A stretch of 64,000 bases of DNA from Anaerococcus jeddahensis. GTDB lineage: Bacteria > Bacillota > Clostridia > Tissierellales > Peptoniphilaceae. This document shows positions 1 to 7,228 of this stretch, one piece after another (position 1 is the first letter of the stretch; each line of letters opens with the position of its first letter). Under the pieces are notes generated by a model. The model saw only the letters and a list, made by a program, of their open reading frames with translations. It was not told the DNA's origin and searched no databases. The DNA lies in NCBI RefSeq assembly GCF_001182725.1, contig NZ_CWHU01000004.1, positions 161,506 through 225,505 of the forward strand, in the 5' to 3' direction. The position numbers and the translations under genes were made by a program.

Positions 1-887
1 TCTGCTGTTATTTGTATGGCTAATTTTTCTCCTATGCCTGAAAATTCTTTTGCTATTTTGTATTCTTCTAATTCTGTGGCGATTTCTTTCATTTGTGATA
101 GAATATTATTAAGAGTTTTGTTTATTACTCTTAGAAATTCAATCGAGTCTAGGACATTCGCATCTATTTTTGAGTTACTAGATGAGATTGTTGGGATTGA
201 TTCTAAGGCATTTTGGTAAATGGTTATTGCTTTTTGTGCGTTTGGATGATATCCCTTTTTCTTTGCCCATTTTTCATAATCATTTACAAATTGCTCTTGA
301 CTTCTTTTTAATATCTTTTCACTATTAGTCCATCTTTCTACAAAGTCTATTAGTTTATCTTTTTGATAATTACCATTTGCATGGGGGATTAGTTTTTTTA
401 GTCCTGGATGTCTTTTTTCTATTTCTTTGTCTAAATAGTTTAAGTGATTTATTCTTAGTTTTTGGTAATGTTGATAGGATCTGTTTAATTGTTTTAATCT
501 TACATATTCTTCTTTATCTTCTTTGAATTGTATTAGATCATTCCAGTTCATTAAACCATATTCAGCTATGTGTATAGCATCTTTTTTATCTGTTTTTACA
601 TTTCTAAAACTTAAGGCTTGGCAAAATCTTTTCATTTTTAATGGATTTATTACGCTTACAAAAAATCCTTCATTTACTAAACTAATTAAGATAGGAATAT
701 GATAAATTTCTGTTGCTTCCATAACTATTTTTACATCTTCATCTAAAGATTTAATTTTAGCAATTAATTTATTTACATCATTTTTTACATGATAAATATT
801 AAATGGTTTAAAGATGACTTCTTTCCCAAATCCTAAGGCTGCAACTGTACTTTTAGATTTTGATACATCAATTCCTATTGAAATCAT
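1..887 (-). CDS. IS110-family transposase (DEDD/Ser recombinase), C-terminus beyond window
   Basis: Partial copy of the 407-residue recombinase at 3080-4303, identical where both can be read. The start is the ATG at 885-887, preceded by GGAGG; a TTG four codons upstream overlaps the ribosome site and is not used. The N-terminal RuvC-like domain shows D7 (GIDVSK), E57 (MEAT), and D100/D103 (TDKKDA), the DEDD set of the IS110 family. The C-terminal serine-bearing domain lies beyond base 1. The protein would cut and rejoin DNA at target and donor sites chosen by the bridge RNA encoded just upstream. Confidence 0.9.
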   Translation of the reverse strand, partial: MISIGIDVSKSKSTVAALGFGKEVIFKPFNIYHVKNDVNKLIAKIKSLDEDVKIVMEATEIYHIPILISLVNEGFFVSVINPLKMKRFCQALSFRNVKTDKKDAIHIAEYGLMNWNDLIQFKEDKEEYVRLKQLNRSYQHYQKLRINHLNYLDKEIEKRHPGLKKLIPHANGNYQKDKLIDFVERWTNSEKILKRSQEQFVNDYEKWAKKKGYHPNAQKAITIYQNALESIPTISSSNSKIDANVLDSIEFLRVINKTLNNILSQMKEIATELEEYKIAKEFSGIGEKLAIQITA

Positions 888-920
888 AAATACCTCCAAT
901 AAATTTTTATCTACCTACAC

Positions 921-1054
921 AATTATCCACTCAGTTTAGCTCGTTACACGGGTGTATTAACCCAACCTGCTTAATCGAATTCTTGATAATGGAAGGTAGC
1001 AGACTGTTTCGAGTACGGGTGTATTATCCCAAATGGGCTGCGTCTGTTACCTTC
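921..1054 (-). ncRNA. Candidate IS110 bridge RNA (copy 1)
   Basis: Left-end leader between the IS tip and the transposase start. In the sense direction an outer stem (GAAGGTA-A-CAGAC with GTCTG-C-TACCTTC) encloses a loop with CCCATTT (1031-1037) and CTCGAAA (1007-1013). The first equals the left half of the insertion target CCCATTTCGAG and the second is the reverse complement of its right half. A second stem-loop (ATTATC/GATAAT) holds AGCAGGTT (964-971) and GCTAAAC (934-940). These match the left half and the reverse complement of the right half of the IS end junction AGCAGGTTTAGTAC. Both loops share an inner hairpin GGG(N)TAATACACCC. This is the target-loop/donor-loop plan known for IS110 bridge RNAs; transcription is inferred. 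Confidence 0.82.
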
Positions 1055-1160
1055 ATTATATTAAAAAAAGTGTAGGTAGAAAGTTTTTTCTACTTACACT
1101 TTTATAGTACTAAATGGGAAAATTTTTAGTTTAACAAAATACTAAATAGACTAATGCCGA

Positions 1161-2105
1161 TTAATTTTCTATAATATTAGATTTTTTAAGATTTAGTGAA
1201 AAAATAGTCCCCTCTTTTTCTTTAGAATCAATCTTATAAGCATAGCCAAGTTTTTTTAATATTTCATTTACCAAAAAAAGTCCTATACCAGTTGAATTTG
1301 CATCTCTTTTATCACTATCTCCACTAAATCCAAATTTATTAATATTTTTCAAATCTTCTTTTTTAATACCAATTCCAGAATCTTCAATTTTTAAAATAAA
1401 ATCATGATAGGAAATTTTTATATATCCCTTGTCTGTGTATTTTATAGAATTAAACAAAACCTGCTCAAGGACAAGACCAAGCCATTTTGGGTCTGAAACT
1501 ATATTTTCATCTTCTATATCGAGAATTAATTTTAAGTTTTTATGGATAAAAAAAATCCTATATCTTTTTACAATATCTTTAATAAGCTTTTCAATAGAAA
1601 AAGATTTAAAAGAATAGTCCAGACTGTCCTGACCCAATTTTATAAAAGATAAAATCGATGCAATATAATCATCAATCCTAATAAGCTCTCTTTTTATATC
1701 ATAATTTTCTTCCCTTTCACTAATTAGAGAAATACTTGAAAGGGGCGTTTTTATTTGATGGGTCCAAATAGTCAAAAGATTTTCCAAATCATTTTGCCTT
1801 AGTTTGCTAGAAATTCTAAGATTTTCTATTTCTTTTTCCTTACTTTCAAAAATATCTTTCAAATACCTTTCATAAAGATTTTTTTCAAAAAAAGAAAAAG
1901 AATTTTTTTCCAAACACTTTTTCGCCTTAAAAAATCTAAAAATTCCTATAAATAAAAATATAAAAAATAAAATTAATAAGCAATAGGAAAAAATCCTAAA
2001 ATCTAAAGAAAAGGCTAAAGAAAATATTAAGGATGAGATAAGAAAAATAAAAAAGGAGAAAATATAAGCCCTATTAATGCTAAAAAATAATTTAAAATTT
2101 TTCAT
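1161..2105 (-). CDS. Sensor histidine kinase, intramembrane-sensing (BceS/GraS-like)
   Basis: 314 residues. Two N-terminal membrane helices (about residues 10-30 and 38-57) are joined by almost no external loop, the layout of intramembrane-sensing kinases of the BceS/GraS group. The H-box is WTHQIKTPLSS (about residue 115), the N-box EQVLFNSIKYTD, and the G boxes EDSGIGI and STGIGLFLV. It should autophosphorylate and pass phosphate to the regulator encoded just upstream, with which it shares an ATGA overlap at 2102-2105. In this group the signal usually comes from a BceAB-type peptide-antibiotic ABC transporter, and none is present here: IS110 copy 1 starts 46 bases downstream. The ligand is unknown. 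Confidence 0.9.
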   Translation of the reverse strand: MKNFKLFFSINRAYIFSFFIFLISSLIFSLAFSLDFRIFSYCLLILFFIFLFIGIFRFFKAKKCLEKNSFSFFEKNLYERYLKDIFESKEKEIENLRISSKLRQNDLENLLTIWTHQIKTPLSSISLISEREENYDIKRELIRIDDYIASILSFIKLGQDSLDYSFKSFSIEKLIKDIVKRYRIFFIHKNLKLILDIEDENIVSDPKWLGLVLEQVLFNSIKYTDKGYIKISYHDFILKIEDSGIGIKKEDLKNINKFGFSGDSDKRDANSTGIGLFLVNEILKKLGYAYKIDSKEKEGTIFSLNLKKSNIIEN

Positions 2106-2770
2106 TTTATAAAATATCCCACTCCCTTTTTTGTTTGAATGAAATCATCTAAACCAAGATTTTTTAATTTTTTCCTAAGTCTGTTGATATTTACAGTCAA
2201 AGTATTATCATCAATAAAAGAATCAGTCGCCCAAAGCTTATCCATAATAGCTTCTCTTGAAACAATTTTTTGAGGATTTTCCATAAGAATTTCCAAAATC
2301 AAAAATTCATTTTTAGAAAGATTTATTTCTTTATCATCAACTTTTAAAATCATCTTATCTTTAATTAAAGAAATATTTTTATAAGAAAGATCTAAATTTT
2401 TCCCAGAAAAATCATAAGACCTCCTAAGAAGAGCCTTTATTTTCATATTTAAAACCTGCATTGAAAAAGGCTTTGAAATAAAATCATCTGCCCCATAATT
2501 TATAGCATTAATTAAATTTATATCATCAGCTGCACTTGTTAGAAAAATTATAGGAAGATTTGAAATTTCTCTAATTTTCTCACACCAATAAAATCCATTT
2601 TCAAAAGGAAGTTTCAAATCCATCAAAACAAGCTTATACTCCCTTTTTTGAAATTCATCCAAAATATTAGAAAAATCATCCGGCACAAAACAAGCATATC
2701 TCAAAAGCTCAAGCTGAAAACAAAGCTCCTCACAAATTTTTTTATCATCCTCAACAATAAATATATCCAT
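2102..2770 (-). CDS. Response regulator, OmpR/PhoB family (BceR/GraR-like)
   Basis: 222 residues. The receiver domain (about 1-115) has the acidic pair in IVEDDKK, the phospho-acceptor aspartate in LVLMDLKLPFENG, T in FLTSA and K in DDFISKPF. The C-terminal winged helix (about 125-222) ends with the usual DDNTLTVNINRLRKKL and KGVGYFIK motifs. It is first in a two-gene operon with the kinase and should bind DNA as a phosphorylated dimer, typically switching on peptide-antibiotic detoxification or envelope genes in this subgroup. No target promoter can be identified in the window. The gene is preceded by a MITE interrupted by IS110 copy 2, so its promoter must lie within about 75 bases of the start or inside the repeat. 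Confidence 0.9.
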   Translation of the reverse strand: MDIFIVEDDKKICEELCFQLELLRYACFVPDDFSNILDEFQKREYKLVLMDLKLPFENGFYWCEKIREISNLPIIFLTSAADDINLINAINYGADDFISKPFSMQVLNMKIKALLRRSYDFSGKNLDLSYKNISLIKDKMILKVDDKEINLSKNEFLILEILMENPQKIVSREAIMDKLWATDSFIDDNTLTVNINRLRKKLKNLGLDDFIQTKKGVGYFIK

Positions 2771-2829
2771 AATAACTCCTTAAAATTATTATAATAGATT
2801 TTTTAGTTTTTGAAAATTTTCACAAAAAA

Positions 2830-2847
2830 AGAAGCCTTTCGGCTTCT
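2830..2847 (-). terminator. Duplicated terminator hairpin, distal copy
   Basis: Stem AGAAGCC/GGCTTCT with a TTTC loop. It nearly repeats the hairpin at 4562-4579 that directly follows the CobW gene; the two are separated by a MITE carrying IS110 copy 2. On the minus strand it is followed by a T-rich run, so it can terminate transcription coming out of the IS. Confidence 0.7.
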
Positions 2848-2972
2848 CCATATTTAGACAATATCAGCTTAGTTATTCATTAATAATTTAATAATAAAAT
2901 AACGCTATAAACCATCTCGAGCGTAGTCGAGAGATCTCAAGAGATTTCTCGACTCACTACGTTCGCTCGAAA
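2848..2972. repeat. Palindromic MITE-like repeat, left part (interrupted by IS110 copy 2)
   Basis: It starts with a TAGACAAtat terminal motif and contains the family core: CCATCTCGAG, GTCGAGAGATCTC, GAGATTTCTCGACTC and GTTCGCTCGAA. The core breaks at CTCGAAA (2966-2972), where IS110 copy 2 begins. The sequence resumes at 4528 as AAATGGGCGG and ends with a TTTGTCTA motif, so the two parts form one repeat. Confidence 0.8.
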
Positions 2973-3079
2973 CCTGCTAGGAAAAATCAAGTCTTTTTTT
3001 AAAAAAATCAAATAATTTTATTACTAAATTTGACCATAGGAAATAAGCCCTCTTGTTTGGGCTTTTTTTTTCTATTTTT

Positions 3080-4303
3080 TTATGCAGCTTTTAGTAATTC
3101 TTCCTTGTTTTTTTCCTCCATTACTTTCGCATAATATATTCTTAAAAATTTGTTTATTCCTGCTATGTTTGATACTTTTTTTGCCTTGCCTTCTCTTTCT
3201 TTTTTTATTATATATTTATATACCGAATTGCTTTCATCTTTTGCTTTTTTCATACATAACATTGCCATGTATAGTACTTTTCTTAGGATTGGATTTCCTC
3301 TTTTGGATATTTTTCTTTGTTTTGCACTAAAGTTTCCTGATTGATATGGTGGTGAATCTATTCCTACAAATGATATTAGACTTTTCTTGTTTTTGTATTT
3401 TCTTATATCTCCTATCTCTGCTGTTATTTGTATGGCTAATTTTTCTCCTATGCCTGAAAATTCTTTTGCTATTTTGTATTCTTCTAATTCTGTGGCGATT
3501 TCTTTCATTTGTGATAGAATATTATTAAGAGTTTTGTTTATTACTCTTAGAAATTCAATCGAGTCTAGGACATTCGCATCTATTTTTGAGTTACTAGATG
3601 AGATTGTTGGGATTGATTCTAAGGCATTTTGGTAAATGGTTATTGCTTTTTGTGCGTTTGGATGATATCCCTTTTTCTTTGCCCATTTTTCATAATCATT
3701 TACAAATTGCTCTTGACTTCTTTTTAATATCTTTTCACTATTAGTCCATCTTTCTACAAAGTCTATTAGTTTATCTTTTTGATAATTACCATTTGCATGG
3801 GGGATTAGTTTTTTTAGTCCTGGATGTCTTTTTTCTATTTCTTTGTCTAAATAGTTTAAGTGATTTATTCTTAGTTTTTGGTAATGTTGATAGGATCTGT
3901 TTAATTGTTTTAATCTTACATATTCTTCTTTATCTTCTTTGAATTGTATTAGATCATTCCAGTTCATTAAACCATATTCAGCTATGTGTATAGCATCTTT
4001 TTTATCTGTTTTTACATTTCTAAAACTTAAGGCTTGGCAAAATCTTTTCATTTTTAATGGATTTATTACGCTTACAAAAAATCCTTCATTTACTAAACTA
4101 ATTAAGATAGGAATATGATAAATTTCTGTTGCTTCCATAACTATTTTTACATCTTCATCTAAAGATTTAATTTTAGCAATTAATTTATTTACATCATTTT
4201 TTACATGATAAATATTAAATGGTTTAAAGATGACTTCTTTCCCAAATCCTAAGGCTGCAACTGTACTTTTAGATTTTGATACATCAATTCCTATTGAAAT
4301 CAT
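3080..4303 (-). CDS. IS110-family transposase (DEDD/Ser recombinase)
   Basis: 407 residues from the ATG at 4301-4303, which has GGAGG at ideal spacing. A TTG twelve bases upstream is in frame but overlaps that site. The N-terminal RuvC-like domain has D7, E57, D100 and D103; a coiled linker (about 120-250) follows. The C-terminal Transposase_20 domain has GIGEKLAIQITAEIGD, FVGID and PPYQSGNFSAKQ, with the likely catalytic serine at S322. The family works as a tetramer with a bridge RNA that pairs with target and donor DNA. The leader position upstream of the gene is that of the IS110 group rather than IS1111. Identity with copy 1 points to recent movement. Confidence 0.95.
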   Translation of the reverse strand: MISIGIDVSKSKSTVAALGFGKEVIFKPFNIYHVKNDVNKLIAKIKSLDEDVKIVMEATEIYHIPILISLVNEGFFVSVINPLKMKRFCQALSFRNVKTDKKDAIHIAEYGLMNWNDLIQFKEDKEEYVRLKQLNRSYQHYQKLRINHLNYLDKEIEKRHPGLKKLIPHANGNYQKDKLIDFVERWTNSEKILKRSQEQFVNDYEKWAKKKGYHPNAQKAITIYQNALESIPTISSSNSKIDANVLDSIEFLRVINKTLNNILSQMKEIATELEEYKIAKEFSGIGEKLAIQITAEIGDIRKYKNKKSLISFVGIDSPPYQSGNFSAKQRKISKRGNPILRKVLYMAMLCMKKAKDESNSVYKYIIKKEREGKAKKVSNIAGINKFLRIYYAKVMEEKNKEELLKAA

Positions 4304-4336
4304 AAATACCTCCAATAAATTTTTATCTACCTACAC

Positions 4337-4470
4337 AATTATCCACTCAGTTTAGCTCGTTACACGGGTGTATTAACCCAACCTGCTTAATCGAATTCTT
4401 GATAATGGAAGGTAGCAGACTGTTTCGAGTACGGGTGTATTATCCCAAATGGGCTGCGTCTGTTACCTTC
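4337..4470 (-). ncRNA. Candidate IS110 bridge RNA (copy 2)
   Basis: Identical to the copy at 921-1054. The target-loop guides are CCCATTT (4447-4453) and CTCGAAA (4423-4429); the donor-loop guides are AGCAGGTT (4380-4387) and GCTAAAC (4350-4356). The target guides fit this copy's own flanks, which read (sense) CCGCCCATTT before the element and TTTCGAGCG after it. A separate hairpin nearer the IS tip (4475-4520) pairs AGTGTAAGTAGAAA with TTTCTACCTACACT, and GTGTAGGTAGA recurs just before the transposase ribosome site. Confidence 0.82.
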
Positions 4471-4527
4471 ATTATATTAAAAAAAGTGTAGGTAGAAAGT
4501 TTTTTCTACTTACACTTTTATAGTACT

Positions 4528-4561
4528 AAATGGGCGGAATCTATATTTTGTCTATGCTTTG
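4528..4561. repeat. Palindromic MITE-like repeat, right part
   Basis: Continuation of the repeat broken by IS110 copy 2: AAATGGGCGG, then an AT stretch ending in TTTGTCTA, the mirror of the TAGACAA motif at 2856-2862. It abuts the CobW terminator. Confidence 0.7.
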
Positions 4562-4584
4562 AGAAGCCTTTGCGCTTCTTTTAA
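4562..4584 (-). terminator. CobW-gene terminator
   Basis: Stem AGAAGC/GCTTCT directly after the stop codon of the GTPase gene on the minus strand. A near copy lies at 2830-2847 on the far side of the MITE. Confidence 0.6.
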
Positions 4585-5466
4585 TTATTTTTTAAAAAGT
4601 ATATCAAAAGATTTTTCTTCTAGATTTTCTCCAATAAATATCAAAGAATTTGTAAAAGATTCTCCTTCGTATTTTTCTACTGAAAATTTATTATCGACCA
4701 CATCTACCTTGACTTTTTTATCTTCTACATTTACAAGACCCTTGGCTCTTATTAGTTTTCCAAACCTATTTTGGCAAACTGCATTAAAATTTGTCCCAAG
4801 TTCATTGAAATCTTTGAAAACTACATTTTCATATGCCAAATTATCAAGGTGCAAATGTTTATAGTCCCCTCTTATTAGAGATTCCTTGTCATATTCTCCA
4901 ATAAGAGAGTCCCATTCTTTTTTATCAAAATCCTTGTAGTGAGTGGTAAAAACTTTAGCTTTTGTTAAGTCTTCAAGTTTTTTTGCTTCTTTTTCGATTT
5001 TTTCTGTACTTAGATTTTCAGTTTTTGATAATAGTATATAGGATGAATTTTGGATTTGATCAAGGAAAAGTTCTTTATATTCTCCCATAATCTTATCGAT
5101 ACTATAGTAGTCAACTATGGCTATTGGTTTTAAAATTTTAATTTTTTCATATTCAATTGGACTTATATTGTCAATTATTTTAGAAAGATATCCCAAACCT
5201 GTTGGCTCAATTATCAAATATTCTGGATTTATTGTATTTTCTATGCTCATAACTGTTGTTGCAAAATCTTTTTGTTTTGAACAACAAATGCAGCCTTCTT
5301 CCAAGGATAAAATTTCTTTTCCAGTATTTTTCAATAAATCTTTGTCTACATTTGCCTTGGCATAATCATTTTCTAAAATTACTGCCTCATCCAATTTTTT
5401 TGATAATTTTTCTATAAAGGTTGTTTTTCCACTTCCCAAAAATCCTGATACTATTATTATTTTCAT
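4585..5466 (-). CDS. CobW/COG0523-family GTPase, likely zinc metallochaperone
   Basis: 293 residues. The P-loop is GFLGSGKTT (residues 8-16), the metal-binding CxCC motif is GCICCS (about 58-63), IIEPTGLG follows, and the guanine motif appears as LLSKTENLS, with K and the acid position altered from the usual NKxD. A short C-terminal CobW domain and a HLHLD segment (about 205) follow. COG0523 proteins use GTP hydrolysis to deliver metal, mostly zinc, to client enzymes. The ATG directly follows the stop codon of a zinc alcohol dehydrogenase gene with no gap, so the two are almost certainly cotranscribed. I infer that the dehydrogenase or general zinc supply is its client; cobalt or iron delivery cannot be excluded. 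Confidence 0.85.
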   Translation of the reverse strand: MKIIIVSGFLGSGKTTFIEKLSKKLDEAVILENDYAKANVDKDLLKNTGKEILSLEEGCICCSKQKDFATTVMSIENTINPEYLIIEPTGLGYLSKIIDNISPIEYEKIKILKPIAIVDYYSIDKIMGEYKELFLDQIQNSSYILLSKTENLSTEKIEKEAKKLEDLTKAKVFTTHYKDFDKKEWDSLIGEYDKESLIRGDYKHLHLDNLAYENVVFKDFNELGTNFNAVCQNRFGKLIRAKGLVNVEDKKVKVDVVDNKFSVEKYEGESFTNSLIFIGENLEEKSFDILFKK

Positions 5467-6543
5467 CTATTCTTCCATTAAATCTTCTGCTACTATTACT
5501 ACTGGTTTAATTAAATCTCTTGGTTTATCTTTCATCAAGTATAAAGCTTCTTCAACTTTTTCAAATCCATTAAATTTATGGGTAACAAGTTTTGAAAGAT
5601 CTAATTTTCCACAAGAAACAAGTTTAGCAAGTTTTTCCATTCTAAGTCTTCCACCTGGTGTTAGGCCTCCACTAATTACTTTGTGGCCCATTCCAACTCC
5701 CCATTCAACTCTAGGAATTTTAATGTAATCTCCACCGTCAAGATAGTTTACGTTACCAATTTTTGCACCTGGTTTCATAGCCTTGATTGCTTCTTCAAAA
5801 GTATCAACTGTTCCACCAGCAATTATAACTCTATCAACTCCTTTCCCGTTTGTAAGTTTTAAAACTTGCTCAGAAATTGATCCGTCTTTGTAAGAAATTA
5901 TATCTGTTGCTCCATAAAATTTAGCAGCTTCTACACAATTTGGACGAGTTCCTACTGCATAAATTCTACTTGCTCCTCTTAAGTTAGCTCCTGCAACTGA
6001 CATCAAACCAACTGGTCCAATTCCAATTACCAATACTTCGTCACCAAATTGAACATCTGCTTGTTCAACTCCGTGAAATCCTGTTGTAACCATGTCTGAT
6101 AACATTGGAGCTAAAACTGGATCTACTCCTTCAGGAATTAAAGCAAGGTTAGCATCAGCATCATTTACATGGAAAATTTCTCCAAAAACACCGTCTTTAA
6201 AGTTTGAAAATTTCCATCCAGCAAGCATTCCGCCTGAGTGCATTGGAAATCCTGCTTGGCTTTCAAGAGATGACCAATCTGGAGTAATAGCTGGAACCAA
6301 AACCCTATCACCAGGTTTAAAATCCTTAACCAATTCACCAACTTTTACAATTTCTCCTGCAGCCTCGTGGCCCAAAATCATATCGTGTCTATCTCCAATA
6401 GCGCCTTCCCAAACTGTGTGAATATCTGAACTACATGGAGCCAAAGCTATTGGTTTAACAAGAGCATCTAGTGGTCCCATTTCTGGTTCCGGTTTTTCGA
6501 TCCAACCTGTCTTACCAATTCCTAACATTGCAAACCCTTTCAT
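5467..6543 (-). CDS. NADP-dependent secondary alcohol dehydrogenase, zinc MDR family
   Basis: 358 residues, closely resembling as recalled the Thermoanaerobacter brockii/Clostridium isopropanol dehydrogenase. It has APCSSDIHTVWEGAIG, GHEAAGEIV, HSGGMLAGWKFSN, GVFGEIFHVNDAD and the C-terminal MKDKPRDLIKPVVI. The catalytic zinc ligands are C37, H59 and D150 (LSDMVTTGFHG); the glutamate at 60 follows H59. The cofactor region has GIGPVGLMSVAG, and TRP then YYG-like positions typical of NADP use. It interconverts ketones such as acetone and secondary alcohols. It is first in a two-gene operon with the CobW GTPase, preceded by GAGGACTC as ribosome site. The long AT-rich upstream gap holds its promoter, which I could not place with confidence. 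Confidence 0.92.
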   Translation of the reverse strand: MKGFAMLGIGKTGWIEKPEPEMGPLDALVKPIALAPCSSDIHTVWEGAIGDRHDMILGHEAAGEIVKVGELVKDFKPGDRVLVPAITPDWSSLESQAGFPMHSGGMLAGWKFSNFKDGVFGEIFHVNDADANLALIPEGVDPVLAPMLSDMVTTGFHGVEQADVQFGDEVLVIGIGPVGLMSVAGANLRGASRIYAVGTRPNCVEAAKFYGATDIISYKDGSISEQVLKLTNGKGVDRVIIAGGTVDTFEEAIKAMKPGAKIGNVNYLDGGDYIKIPRVEWGVGMGHKVISGGLTPGGRLRMEKLAKLVSCGKLDLSKLVTHKFNGFEKVEEALYLMKDKPRDLIKPVVIVAEDLMEE

Positions 6544-6800
6544 AGAGTCCTCCTTATTTTAAAAATTTTTTTATTTTGTCTGTCATTACATATTAATTTT
6601 AATTTATATCCCAATGCTTGTCAATCATTTATCATTTTATTTTTCTATTTTAAAATTTGATGAAAACCATAACTTAAAACTAATGTAGATTGGTAAAATA
6701 AAATAATTTTAAGTTCACAGAATAAATTTTTATTTTAAAAATTTCTAATCGGTTTTGAAAATAATAAAAAAAATTACAAATATAAAAGGCAAAAAAATAA

Positions 6801-6816
6801 GACTGCTTTTGCAGTC
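6801..6816. terminator. Terminator hairpin, first of three copies
   Basis: GACTGC-TTTT-GCAGTC flanked by A and T runs. Related hairpins recur at 7059-7071 and, decayed, near 7230-7245, each separated from the next by one MITE. The 6544-6800 stretch contains no gene that I can see; it is AT-rich leader for the alcohol dehydrogenase. Confidence 0.65.
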
Positions 6817-6819
6817 TCA

Positions 6820-7052
6820 TACTGTTGACAAAATAGATTTTATAATTCATTACTTATTTTAAAATAAAATTACGCTACAACCCATCTCGAGCAGATAATT
6901 ATGCCTTGATTTGGAATAATTATCCCTAAAAATTAGTGCGAAAGCGCGGAAAAGTTTTCGAAGAAAACTGGTTTTAGTAGTCGAGAGATCTCATGAGATT
7001 TCTCGACTCACTACGTTCGCTCGAAATGGGTGAAAATTTAGTTTGTCAACAG
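6820..7052. repeat. MITE-like palindromic repeat with inserted hairpin module
   Basis: The ends are inverted repeats, ACTGTTGACAAAA at the left and TTTGTCAACAGT at the right. The core is ACCCATCTCGAGC, then a hairpin module (6894-6978), then GTCGAGAGATCTCATGAGATTTCTCGAC and GTTCGCTCGAAATGGGT. The intact CTCGAAATGGG at 7019-7030 is an empty IS110 target site. Terminator hairpins flank it on both sides. Confidence 0.8.
6894..6978. other. Structured multi-hairpin module M1
   Basis: GATAATTAT pairs with ATAATTATC; then CCTAAAA, TAGTGCGAAAGCGC, and AGTTTTC-GAA-GAAAACT, closed by TTTTAG, which can pair with CTAAAA. The same order of stems recurs at 14421-14506 (inverted), 23603-23685 and 26087-26252 with different but still pairing sequences. 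Confidence 0.7.
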
Positions 7053-7058
7053 TCTGAT

Positions 7059-7071
7059 ACTGCTTTTGCAG
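7059..7071. terminator. Terminator hairpin, second copy
   Basis: ACTGC-TTTT-GCAG, a shortened relative of the hairpin at 6801-6816, between two tandem MITEs. Confidence 0.5.
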
Positions 7072-7077
7072 CCTTAG

Positions 7078-7228
7078 AATGTTGACAAAATTGATTTTGT
7101 AATTTACTAATGATTTCAAAATAAAATTACGCTAAAACCCATCTCGAGCCTAGTCGAGAGATCTCTTGAGATTTCTTCGCTCGTTGCACACGATGAATCG
7201 GGATAAATTTAGTTTATCAAAAGTATGA
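7078..7228. repeat. MITE-like palindromic repeat, short form without module
   Basis: Ends TGTTGACAAAATTG and TTTAGTTTATCAAAAG. The core has ACCCATCTCGAGCC, GTCGAGAGATCTC and a decayed right arm (GAATCGGGATAAA). It lacks the hairpin module and the CTCGAAATGGG site. It adjoins the decayed terminator of the oxidoreductase gene that ends at 7255. Confidence 0.7.

Larger units (their letters stand above)
1..1114 (-). mobile_element. IS110-family element, copy 1 (cut by window edge)
   Basis: Direct repeat of the complete element at 2970-4530, offset 3416 bases and apparently identical over the shared part. It holds the first ~300 codons of the transposase and the whole left-end noncoding leader. 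The left end is placed at 1112-1114 (AAA, TTT in the sense direction), because the match to copy 2 stops just after the flank AAATGGG at 1112-1118. The flank in the sense direction is CCCATTT, the target motif seen at all three insertions in this window. The right end lies outside the window. Confidence 0.9.
2970..4530 (-). mobile_element. IS110-family element, copy 2 (complete)
   Basis: About 1.56 kb. The ends are placed by comparing uninterrupted repeats (GCTCGAAATGGG at 7020-7030 and 23742-23755) with the interrupted one. The right end reads (sense) CCTAGCAGG-TTT and the left end TTT-AGTACTAT, with TTT shared by target and element ends. There are no terminal inverted repeats and no further target duplication, as expected for IS110. 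It holds a 407-codon transposase, a ~227-base left-end leader with a bridge RNA, and a ~107-base right end. The right end includes a hairpin GCCCAAACAAGAGGGC followed by a T-poor stretch. Confidence 0.88.

Noticed and set aside
3082..3635. Hydrophobic plus-strand ORFs opposite the transposase and similar ones opposite pglF and other genes
   Set aside because: They are shadows of strongly supported minus-strand genes, with no ribosome sites; the Leu/Phe-rich composition comes from reading AT-rich coding DNA backwards.
1..4530. Composite transposon made of the two IS110 copies
   Set aside because: IS110 elements move by bridge-RNA-guided recombination of single units without inverted ends. Each copy sits in its own target site, so independent insertion or segmental duplication explains the layout.
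6820..7228. Possible CRISPR array from repeated palindromes
   Set aside because: Units are irregularly spaced, vary in length, lie scattered between genes and have no unique equal-length spacers or cas genes nearby.
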